Shown here: one piece after another, positions 1 to 6,157 of the stretch
How the letters are laid out: each line of letters starts with the position of its first letter
Numbering within the stretch: the first letter of the stretch is position 1
Assembly: GCA_905211615.1 (NCBI GenBank)
Contig: CAJMBB010000099.1
Span: 1-7,075 of the forward strand
Source: an uncultured Collinsella sp.
Lineage (GTDB): Bacteria; Actinomycetota; Coriobacteriia; Coriobacteriales; Coriobacteriaceae
Length of the DNA: 7,075 nt
Direction: 5' to 3'
Program-made: the position numbers and the translations under genes
The notes under the pieces: generated by a model
What the model was told of the DNA's origin: nothing
The model's input: only the letters and a program-made list of their open reading frames with translations
The model's database searches: none

Positions 1-21
1 GTGCTTTCTGTCTCTCGGCAG

Positions 22-57
22 AAAAAAGCCCCGGCAGGTCTGCGGAAGCCTGCCGGG
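22..57 (-). terminator. Intrinsic terminator ending the mre-mrdA-rodA operon
   Basis: Read on the minus strand, CCCGGCAGG (57-49) pairs perfectly with CCTGCCGGG (38-30) around a 10-nt loop, and a run of six T (27-22) follows. The hairpin begins about 10 nt after the rodA TGA stop. This is a classic Rho-independent terminator and marks the 3' end of the operon. Nothing else is recognisable in positions 1-21. Confidence 0.92.
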
Positions 58-66
58 AGGATGGCG

Positions 67-1308
67 TCAGTAATAGATGCTGTTTCGCTTTGGCTTTGGT
101 CGGAAGTGGATGCCGGACACCATGCCGAGCGCGGCGAAGGACGTGAACAGCGACGAGCCGCCGTAGCTAAAAAACGGCAGCGTGATGCCGATGACGGGCG
201 TGATGCCGATGCACATGCCGATGTTTTCGAAAGTCTGGAACGCCCACATGCCAACGATGCCCACACACGAAAGACGCAAAAACAGCGACTCGCACTTAAA
301 GGCGACGCGAATCGTCGAAAAGATCAGCAGCACGTAGAGGCACAGGAGCAAAAAGGAACCGCAAAAGCCAAAGGTCTCGGACAGGAAGGCGAAGACGAAG
401 TCGGTGTGGAACTCAGGCAGAAAGCCGCCGGCCGACTGCGTCGCATGCCCCAGGCCCTTACCAAAGAAGCCGCCCGAGCCAACGGCGATAAGCGACTGCT
501 GCAGGTTGTAGGCATCGTCCGAATCGGCATTATCGGGGTCGATAAAGACCGTCAGACGGTTCATCTGATACTGCTTGATGAGCACATCGTGGCCGAGCAA
601 CGAATCAAAGACCGAATCAAGCGCCAGGACGAGGGCCACCAGGCCCACGAGCAGGGCCAGGGTCGACAGCACCCATTCGCGGCGTGCACCGCTCATGCAG
701 ATGACGATGGCGCCCGAAACCAGCACGACCAGGCCCGAGCCCAGGTCACCCATGGCAACGACGGCCAAAAACGGAATGGACAGCATGCCGCAGAGCTTGA
801 CGTAGTCGCGAACGGTATCGATGCGACCGTTATACTGCGAACCAAGCGTAGCAATAAAGAAGATGGTGATGAGCTTGGCAAGCTCAACCGGCTGGAACGT
901 CAAGCCGATACCGGGAATCTTGATCCAGCCCGTCATGCCCAGACCGCCCGTATAGGACAGACCCGGAATCTTGGGCGAGAAGATCACGATCAGGTCGATG
1001 ACGAGCAACGCCGTCGAGAAATTGGAAATACCGCGCAGGTCGGTACGCCAGACCAGCACCGCCAGCACCGCCCCGATGCCAATTCCCAGAAGATGGCGTG
1101 AAAACGATGCATCGGCCTTAAACTGCGAAGCCGACCAGATAATGATGGCACCGTAGGCGACGAGCGCCACAGTAGCCACGAGCACACCGATATGCACCTT
1201 TTGGCGAAACGTGCCGCGCGAGGCCGAAAGTTGCTTGTTGACGCGGTCCAGGCTGCTGCGAGAGCCGGTCTTGGTTGAACGGAACAGATCCGCCGGAGAA
1301 AAATCCAT
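67..1308 (-). CDS. rodA: RodA, SEDS-family peptidoglycan glycosyltransferase
   Basis: This 413-residue polytopic membrane protein is of the SEDS family (RodA/FtsW/SpoVE). It polymerises lipid II into glycan strands for lateral-wall growth and works with the class B transpeptidase PBP2, encoded just upstream. After a polar, basic N-terminal tail (about 1-37), hydrophobic helices run to about residue 400. The family signature is clear: LPEFHTDFVFA at 297-307 carries the Asp (D303) matching the known catalytic aspartate of RodA, and GITPVIGITLPFFSYGGSS at 368-386 is the conserved C-terminal SEDS motif. The length fits RodA. The ATG start has AGGAGG 5 nt upstream, and that site overlaps the mrdA stop. 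The adjacent PBP2 gene and mreBCD favour RodA over the divisome paralogue FtsW. The TGA stop lies just before a strong terminator, so this is the last gene of the operon. Confidence 0.95.
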   Translation of the reverse strand: MDFSPADLFRSTKTGSRSSLDRVNKQLSASRGTFRQKVHIGVLVATVALVAYGAIIIWSASQFKADASFSRHLLGIGIGAVLAVLVWRTDLRGISNFSTALLVIDLIVIFSPKIPGLSYTGGLGMTGWIKIPGIGLTFQPVELAKLITIFFIATLGSQYNGRIDTVRDYVKLCGMLSIPFLAVVAMGDLGSGLVVLVSGAIVICMSGARREWVLSTLALLVGLVALVLALDSVFDSLLGHDVLIKQYQMNRLTVFIDPDNADSDDAYNLQQSLIAVGSGGFFGKGLGHATQSAGGFLPEFHTDFVFAFLSETFGFCGSFLLLCLYVLLIFSTIRVAFKCESLFLRLSCVGIVGMWAFQTFENIGMCIGITPVIGITLPFFSYGGSSLFTSFAALGMVSGIHFRPKPKRNSIYY

Positions 1309-1313
1309 CGCAA

Positions 1314-1319
1314 CCTCCT
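1314..1319 (-). promoter_or_regulatory. rodA ribosome binding site fused to the mrdA stop
   Basis: Minus-strand AGGAGG lies 5 nt before the rodA ATG. Its first two bases are the AG of the mrdA TAG stop (TAGGAGG), so a ribosome terminating on mrdA sits on the rodA initiation site. Translational coupling is inferred from this layout. Confidence 0.85.
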
Positions 1320-3387
1320 ATCGAACCGAAGAATCGCCCGAGGCCGAAGAGGTATCGGGCTCGTCATAAATCACGCCGAGCACGTCGCGCACGACATGCA
1401 TCGCGGTATCTGAGCCACCGCCGCCCTGCTCCAGGACGGTAGCGATGACATACTTGGGATCATCGGCCGGTGCATAGGCGCAGAACCACGCGTATTCGTC
1501 CTCGCCACTTTTCTCGCCCGTGCCCGACTTGCCGTATACCTGCGGCGTCAGGGTGCCAAAGTGCGCCGCCAGGGACGTCGATGCCGTGTAAATCACGTCG
1601 TGCATGCCGTTGCGAACAAGAGCCAAATCCGAATCGCTGTTGATCTTGGCCTCCAGGCGCTTCTTCTTGCCCTTGCCATTGTACTTATAGGCATCGCCGT
1701 CGCCATCGCGCGACACGGCAGACAAAAATACGTGAGGCACGTACTGTTTGCCGCCGTTGGCAAGACCCATATAGGCGCACGCCATCTGCAGGGGCGTCAC
1801 CAGGATGTCACCCTGACCGATGGCAATGTTGGTCATATCGCCGGCATTCCACTTGCGGTCCTCGGCAGATGCGTCGGTGAAGTACGACTCTTTCCACTCG
1901 GCATCGGGAATACGGCCCGCGCCCTCACTCGGCAGATCGATACCGCAGGTCTTGCCTAGACCCCAGCGACGAAAGACCTCCTGCAGGCCCTCGGGATGTT
2001 GCTCGTCATAAAAGAACGCCTTGCCCATGTCGTAGAAGACGGGGTCGCACGAGTTGGCGATACCCGACTGCAGCGTCATGGTGCCGTGGCCAGACGTCAG
2101 CCAGCAGCGCTTGCCCCAAGCCTTGCCCAGGCCCGTCCAATAGCCCGTGCAGTTGGTTGTCTGCGTTGAAGTGTAGGTTCCAAACTCAAGACCGGCCAGC
2201 GCCGAGAGCGGCTTGATGGTCGAGGCCGACATGTACTGTCCGCTAATGGCGCGGTTGAGCAGCGGGTGCGAACCCTTGTCATCATTGAGCTCGGTCCACA
2301 CGTCATTTGAGACGCCGCCGATAAAGACGGACGGATCGAACTTGGGCTCGCTCGCCATGCCCAGGATCTCGCCATTGTTGGGATCGAGACACACCACGGC
2401 GCCGTTACCGGCATTGCTGTAGCCAGTGGTCTTGGCAAGCTCGATAGCGCTCGCCAGTGCCGCCTCACAGGCCTGTTGGATCTTAAGGTCGAGCGTGAGC
2501 TTAATGTCAGAGCCGGCCTTTGCGGGTACGGCGCCGGCCTGACCGGTCACATTGCCCGAGGCATCGACCTTGACGGTCTGCTCGCCACGAATACCCTGCA
2601 GCAGGTTTTCGTAGTAGCTCTCAACACCCGCCTGGCCCACGATATCGCCCGACTGGTACGTAATCTTGCCAGCAGAAGCATTATCATCGCCAGAGGTTTT
2701 CTTATTCTGGGCCTCGAGCTGCTCGGAGGTAATGGTGCCGGTATAGCCCAAGATATGGCATGCCGTCTCACCGTATGGATACTGGCGCTCGGTACGCTCG
2801 GCAATCTTGACGCCCGGGAACTCGCCGGCGTGTTCCTTGATATAGGCAACCGTGGAGCGACGGACGTCCGTCGCGATGGTATGCAGGCTCTGAGCGCCCT
2901 CTGTATTGTCCTGAATATTGCGAAGGACCGCCACATAAGGCATTCCAAGCACGTTGGCAAGATGGCGAACCAGAACCTCATCCTCGGCAAGGTCGCGGTA
3001 GGCCACGACAGCAAGTGAGGGACGGTTCTGGACAAGCGCCACGCCATTGCGGTCGAGGATGCGGCCGCGTACAGCGGGAGTGGTAACGGTGCGAGTCTGA
3101 TTGCTATTAGCCTGCTTCTCGTAATAGTCCGACGAGACCATCTGCATGCCCCACAGCTTGACGGCGAGCGCCGCAAACATCGCGCCCACACCCGTGGTGA
3201 GGATGGAAAAGCGGCCCTTAAAGGCGGTCGCCGCGGTATTGCCCTCGCCCTCGGTGGCGCGTGGGGCCGTTCCATGCTGCGTATCGTAGGTAAAACGGGA
3301 ATCGCCACGACGCATGATGACCAGCGCGACCACGATGGCCACAACCAGCACGATACCAGCAATAATAACCGTCAACTGGGAAGACAT
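1318..3387 (-). CDS. mrdA: PBP2, class B peptidoglycan transpeptidase (elongasome)
   Basis: This 689-residue class B penicillin-binding protein makes the D,D-transpeptidase cross-links of lateral-wall peptidoglycan as partner of RodA. The N-terminal half has the class B pedestal motifs RGRILDRNG (107-115), RQYPYGETACHILGYTG (201-217) and GQAGVESYYENLLQGIRG (251-268). The transpeptidase domain has all three active-site motifs: STIK at 389-392 (nucleophile S389, K392), SCD at 446-448 (the SxN-type motif, with Asp), and KSGT at 620-623. A Ser/Asp-rich tail ends the protein. Two hydrophobic segments precede the pedestal (about 5-25 and 59-82); the usual single anchor matches the second, so the first is an extra helix. 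The ATG has GGGAGG 7 nt upstream, 13 nt after mreD. Position next to rodA and mreBCD identifies it as the elongation PBP rather than the division PBP FtsI. The symbol mrdA (also called pbpA) is assigned by role. Confidence 0.94.
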   Translation of the reverse strand: MSSQLTVIIAGIVLVVAIVVALVIMRRGDSRFTYDTQHGTAPRATEGEGNTAATAFKGRFSILTTGVGAMFAALAVKLWGMQMVSSDYYEKQANSNQTRTVTTPAVRGRILDRNGVALVQNRPSLAVVAYRDLAEDEVLVRHLANVLGMPYVAVLRNIQDNTEGAQSLHTIATDVRRSTVAYIKEHAGEFPGVKIAERTERQYPYGETACHILGYTGTITSEQLEAQNKKTSGDDNASAGKITYQSGDIVGQAGVESYYENLLQGIRGEQTVKVDASGNVTGQAGAVPAKAGSDIKLTLDLKIQQACEAALASAIELAKTTGYSNAGNGAVVCLDPNNGEILGMASEPKFDPSVFIGGVSNDVWTELNDDKGSHPLLNRAISGQYMSASTIKPLSALAGLEFGTYTSTQTTNCTGYWTGLGKAWGKRCWLTSGHGTMTLQSGIANSCDPVFYDMGKAFFYDEQHPEGLQEVFRRWGLGKTCGIDLPSEGAGRIPDAEWKESYFTDASAEDRKWNAGDMTNIAIGQGDILVTPLQMACAYMGLANGGKQYVPHVFLSAVSRDGDGDAYKYNGKGKKKRLEAKINSDSDLALVRNGMHDVIYTASTSLAAHFGTLTPQVYGKSGTGEKSGEDEYAWFCAYAPADDPKYVIATVLEQGGGGSDTAMHVVRDVLGVIYDEPDTSSASGDSSVR

Positions 3388-3394
3388 CTACGGG

Positions 3395-3400
3395 CCTCCC
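3395..3400 (-). promoter_or_regulatory. mrdA ribosome binding site directly after the mreD stop
   Basis: Minus-strand GGGAGG follows the mreD TAG without a gap (TAGGGGAGG) and lies 7 nt before the mrdA ATG. This supports the most upstream ATG, and hence the extra N-terminal helix of PBP2, and suggests coupled reinitiation. Confidence 0.85.
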
Positions 3401-3967
3401 CTATTTGAGCTTGCGGGTCTTGGGCTTAAAGCGCATACCCGTCTGGCGTCCGCCACGCGCGGAGAATCCATAGCCGGACTGAGACACGACGCCGGACATC
3501 AAAAACGGAATGGCAACCAGACCCGTCAGGATCGAGGACGGCAGTGCATGGCCGAAGATCGCCACGACAAAGCTCGTCTCCAAACCCATAAACAGCAAGA
3601 TGATGCTGTAGATCACATTAATGACGAGCGCGAAGGCGCCCACGGTGACGCCGCGCGCACTCGGGCTACCGCCCGTCTGACCGACGGCACTGTGCACCAG
3701 GGCAAAAGAACCCACGGTCAGCAGGAGCGACATAACGCCCACCGGCACGGCAGCGGACAGGTCATAAAACAAGCCGCTGCAAAAACCGCACACGACGGCA
3801 CGGGTCGGGTCGCCCGAGAACACGCTTAGGCACACCAGGATAATCATGAAGTTGACGCGACCGCCCGCAATGGAGATCTGCGGTGCCAGGCCTGCCTGCA
3901 GCAGCACGCACACGATGGCGGCGATCACAAACGTACGGGAGCTCATCCCCTGCTCGTGTAGATCCAT
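3401..3967 (-). CDS. mreD: MreD, rod-shape-determining membrane protein
   Basis: This is a small, very hydrophobic protein of 188 residues from the chosen start. It lies between mreC and the PBP2 gene, the standard place for MreD. MreD is an integral membrane component of the elongasome that works with MreC in controlling PBP2/RodA; it has no known catalytic activity. Five or six membrane segments can be drawn, at about 11-29, 36-70 (probably two helices with a GDP turn), 74-94, 105-127 and 131-159. A basic cytoplasmic tail ends in KPKTRKLK. Two ATGs lie two codons apart. The upstream one (3973) is only 1 nt from the AGGGGG ribosome site, while the one at 3967 is 7 nt away, so the latter was chosen; the alternative gives 190 residues. 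MreD diverges strongly in sequence, so the call rests on topology and synteny. Confidence 0.88.
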   Translation of the reverse strand: MDLHEQGMSSRTFVIAAIVCVLLQAGLAPQISIAGGRVNFMIILVCLSVFSGDPTRAVVCGFCSGLFYDLSAAVPVGVMSLLLTVGSFALVHSAVGQTGGSPSARGVTVGAFALVINVIYSIILLFMGLETSFVVAIFGHALPSSILTGLVAIPFLMSGVVSQSGYGFSARGGRQTGMRFKPKTRKLK

Positions 3968-3974
3968 GGACATG

Positions 3975-3980
3975 CCCCCT
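3975..3980 (-). promoter_or_regulatory. mreD ribosome binding site fused to the mreC stop
   Basis: Minus-strand AGGGGG shares its first two bases with the mreC TAG stop (TAGGGGG). It is 1 nt from the first mreD ATG and 7 nt from the second, which favours the second as the start. Confidence 0.75.
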
Positions 3981-4977
3981 ATTCGCTCGAGCCGGAATCG
4001 GTCGTCTCGGACGTGTCGGAACTGTCATCCGAGCTCTCGTCCTTCGTCTTGGTCGCAGCATCGCGCGACGTTCCCTGCGGCGTGCTGTTGGCCGTGCTCA
4101 CGTCCTCATCCGAGGCCGACTGTTCGTCGGTCAGCGAGGTAATGACCAGCACTTCCTCGTTGTTCTCGGCCGTGGTCTGAGCGCGCACCACAATGGTGTA
4201 GTACACGTCGTTTGCAGATTTCTCAACCGACGAGACGGTGCCGAGCGGTAGACCCTTAGGGAACACGCCACCAATGCCGGAGGTCACGATGATGTCGCCG
4301 ACTTTAACGTCGGAGTCGACGCTCACATATTCAAGACGCAGCGTGCCGTCAGCCTGACCCTGCAGCATGCCTTGGGCGCGCGTGTCCTGTACCATGGCGG
4401 ACACACCCGAGTTCTCGTCGCCAATCAGGCGCACGGTGGACGTCTTGGCCGAGACTTCGATGATCTGGCCGATAACACCGGCAGAGCTCGTCACGGGCAT
4501 GTTGATGGTAAGGCCGTCGGCAGAGCCCTTGTCGATGGTAACGGTCGAGGTCCAGGCATCGCCGGAGGCACCGACGATACGAGCAGCGGTCGATTTGAGG
4601 TTGTAGGTCGACTGCAGGCCGACCAGCCCCTCCAGACGCTCGGCGGTCTTTTGAGCCTCGGAGAGCTCAGCAACCTTAGAGGTCAGTTCCTCGTTTTGCT
4701 TCTTGAGCTCATCGAGCGTGTCCTGCGACGCCGTAAGGTTAGAGAACACGTTGCCGATCGCATTGAAGGGAGCCGCCACAGCCGAGCCCACAAAGCGCAC
4801 CGGCGAGGTAATCGTCGTCACGCCCGAACGCACGGCATGAATCGGCCCGGCCTCGCCCTCGCGGATGTAAAACGTGAGCAGCAACACCGAAATCAGGCTG
4901 AAAACAATCAACGGGCGCATACCCGTTGATTGTCGCTTGGTATTCAGATTTGTGGAGAAACCCGAAGATCGTGCCAA
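3979..4977 (-). CDS. mreC: MreC, rod-shape-determining scaffold protein
   Basis: This 332-residue protein is a bitopic scaffold of the elongasome that binds PBP2 outside the membrane and helps activate PBP2/RodA. A short basic cytoplasmic tail (1-20) precedes one membrane helix (about 21-38). A Leu/Glu/Lys-rich coiled coil (about 81-120) follows, then the MreC beta-barrel region (about 125-280), including GDIIVTSGIGGVFPKGLPLG at 227-246, the family's most recognisable motif. Residues after about 285 form a low-complexity tail rich in Ser, Thr, Asp and Glu with no predicted structure. The start is TTG with AGGTGG 7 nt upstream; the next in-frame ATG is codon 20, which lies at the edge of the membrane helix and has no ribosome site, so the TTG is preferred. 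The gene follows mreB after 21 nt and ends inside the mreD ribosome site. A perfect inverted repeat covers codons 16-26. Confidence 0.94.
   Translation of the reverse strand: MARSSGFSTNLNTKRQSTGMRPLIVFSLISVLLLTFYIREGEAGPIHAVRSGVTTITSPVRFVGSAVAAPFNAIGNVFSNLTASQDTLDELKKQNEELTSKVAELSEAQKTAERLEGLVGLQSTYNLKSTAARIVGASGDAWTSTVTIDKGSADGLTINMPVTSSAGVIGQIIEVSAKTSTVRLIGDENSGVSAMVQDTRAQGMLQGQADGTLRLEYVSVDSDVKVGDIIVTSGIGGVFPKGLPLGTVSSVEKSANDVYYTIVVRAQTTAENNEEVLVITSLTDEQSASDEDVSTANSTPQGTSRDAATKTKDESSDDSSDTSETTDSGSSE
4904..4933 (-). repeat. Perfect 12-bp inverted repeat in the 5' part of mreC
   Basis: Arms 4904-4915 (ACAATCAACGGG) and 4922-4933 (CCCGTTGATTGT) are exact reverse complements around a 6-nt spacer. 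In the mRNA the loop is UAUGCG, which contains the AUG of codon 20, and the stem is followed by UUU then C. It may be a translation or attenuation element, or chance within coding sequence; function is inferred only. Confidence 0.8.
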
Positions 4978-4984
4978 ATGGAAT

Positions 4985-4990
4985 CCACCT
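4985..4990 (-). promoter_or_regulatory. mreC ribosome binding site selecting the TTG start
   Basis: Minus-strand AGGTGG, preceded by AA, ends 7 nt before the TTG at 4977. No comparable site precedes the in-frame ATG at codon 20, so this site decides the start. It lies in the 21-nt gap after mreB. Confidence 0.75.
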
Positions 4991-4998
4991 TTTGGAAA

Positions 4999-6042
4999 TT
5001 AAGCATTGGTCTGGACGAAGCCGCCATCAAACGCATTGGCCTCGAGCACGCGGGCACAGCCGTTAACAACGTTATCGAGCGCCGTGGGGCTGACGTTGAC
5101 CGAAACGCCGGTCTCATCGCGCAGGCGCACGTCGAGACCGCGCAGCAGCGCGCCGCCACCGGTCAGCAATATGCCATAGTACATAAGGTCAGAGGCAAGA
5201 TCGGGCGGCGTGGCATCGAGGGCGTCCTTAACGGCCTTGGCCATCTCGTCGAGCGGCTTGTTGAGCGCACGACGAATCTCCTCGCTCTCGATGCGCACGG
5301 TCTTGGGCAGACCCGTGATCACGTCGCGGCCGTTGACCTCGACGTCGAGCTCATCCTTGAGCGGCACGGCGGAGCCGACCTTGATCTTGATGTCCTCTGC
5401 CGTGCGCTCGCCGATGGCCAGGTTGTAGGCATCGCGAACGTGCGTGAGGATGGCCTGATCGAACTCGTCGCCGGCAATACGAATGGACTGCGAGACGACG
5501 ATGCCGCCCATAGCGATAACGGCAACCTCGGTGGTACCGCCACCGATGTCGATGACCATGGAGCCGGTGGGCTCCTCGACGGGCAGGTCGGCGCCGATAG
5601 CGGCGGCCATAGGCTCTTCGATCAGATAGGCCTGGCGGGCACCGGCCTGAATCGTGGCCTCAAAGACAGCGCGCTTCTCGACCGACGTGACGCCGGAGGG
5701 AACGCAGACGACAACGCGCGGACGCGGGGTCCACGGATAGCGCTTCTCAGACGCCTTGTCGATAAAGTAGCGAAGCATGGCCTCGGTAACATCGAAGTCG
5801 GCGATAACGCCGTCCTTCAGGGGACGAACGGCCACGATGTTGCCGGGCGTACGACCGAGCATGCGCTTGGCCTCGATGCCGACCGCCAGGATGCGCTCGT
5901 CGTTCTTGTCGATGGCGACGACGGAAGGCTCGCGGATGACGATGCCCTTGCCGCGCACGGAGACAAGCGTATTTGCGGTGCCGAGGTCGATGGCAAGATC
6001 GCCCGCATAGCTACCGAAGAACATATCCATCAAAGAAAACAA
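4999..6042 (-). CDS. mreB: MreB, actin-like rod-shape-determining ATPase
   Basis: This 347-residue bacterial actin polymerises on the inner membrane and orients lateral-wall synthesis. The actin-fold nucleotide motifs are in order: phosphate-1 around D19-LGTAN-24, phosphate-2 around VIDIGGGTTEVAV (163-175), and the adenosine motif LLTGGGALLRG (292-302). EEPMAAAIGADLPVEEPTG (142-160) and AGDEFD (190-195) are typical MreB stretches. The hydrophobic N-terminus (MFSLMDMFFG) could serve as the membrane-binding element seen in many MreBs. The start is TTG with AGGAG 5 nt upstream; in-frame ATGs at codons 5 and 7 have no ribosome site at a usable distance. It is the first gene of the operon, with mreC 21 nt downstream. 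Division-associated actins such as FtsA lack this context. Length and motifs are normal, with a TAA stop. Confidence 0.97.
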   Translation of the reverse strand: MFSLMDMFFGSYAGDLAIDLGTANTLVSVRGKGIVIREPSVVAIDKNDERILAVGIEAKRMLGRTPGNIVAVRPLKDGVIADFDVTEAMLRYFIDKASEKRYPWTPRPRVVVCVPSGVTSVEKRAVFEATIQAGARQAYLIEEPMAAAIGADLPVEEPTGSMVIDIGGGTTEVAVIAMGGIVVSQSIRIAGDEFDQAILTHVRDAYNLAIGERTAEDIKIKVGSAVPLKDELDVEVNGRDVITGLPKTVRIESEEIRRALNKPLDEMAKAVKDALDATPPDLASDLMYYGILLTGGGALLRGLDVRLRDETGVSVNVSPTALDNVVNGCARVLEANAFDGGFVQTNA

Positions 6043-6047
6043 CGCAA

Positions 6048-6052
6048 CTCCT
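6048..6052 (-). promoter_or_regulatory. mreB ribosome binding site selecting the TTG start
   Basis: Minus-strand AGGAG lies 5 nt before the TTG at 6042, with the same TTGCG spacer as at rodA. The ATG codons 5 and 7 are 17 and 23 nt away, which is too far. I see no convincing -35/-10 pair in 6043-6102; the operon promoter is either atypical or further upstream. Confidence 0.75.
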
Positions 6053-6102
6053 GATGTGTTGGATGATTGCTGGAAAACTACTAGCTCATGATACTAGCGC
6101 AA

Positions 6103-6135
6103 GCCCGGCACCTCACTTGCGGTGAAGCACCGGGC
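6103..6135 (-). terminator. Hairpin between the upstream gene and mreB, possible terminator
   Basis: In the minus-strand RNA, GCCCGGUGCUUCAC (6135-6122) pairs over all 14 positions with GUGAGGUGCCGGGC (6116-6103) around the loop CGCAA. Three pairs are G-U; in the plus-strand RNA these become A-C mismatches, so the structure is built for minus-strand transcripts. It starts 22 nt after the stop of the upstream gene and would fit as its terminator, but only UU follows the stem, so termination may be weak or the hairpin may act as a processing or 5'-UTR element for mreB. Confidence 0.55.
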
Positions 6136-6157
6136 AAAGCTAAATCCCATAAGGTCA

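Noticed and set aside
1..1101. Long plus-strand open frame (366 codons) opposite rodA
   Set aside because: It is the antisense shadow of rodA, whose motifs are unmistakable. Its translation is Arg/Gln/Asp/His-rich without any fold signature, as expected for the reverse of a GC-rich membrane-protein gene.
2476..3018. Plus-strand open frame (180 codons) opposite mrdA
   Set aside because: It lies wholly inside the PBP2 gene on the other strand, with no independent evidence of coding.
4930..6054. Long plus-strand open frame (374 codons) opposite mreB
   Set aside because: This is the antisense of mreB, caused by GC-rich third positions. It has no recognisable domain and no supporting ribosome site was seen.
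6080..6098. Direct repeat ACTAGC...ACTAGC with 13-bp period upstream of mreB, as an operator or promoter element
   Set aside because: The units are only 6 bp, and the TAGTAT -10-like element there has no matching -35 at the right distance. Chance cannot be excluded.
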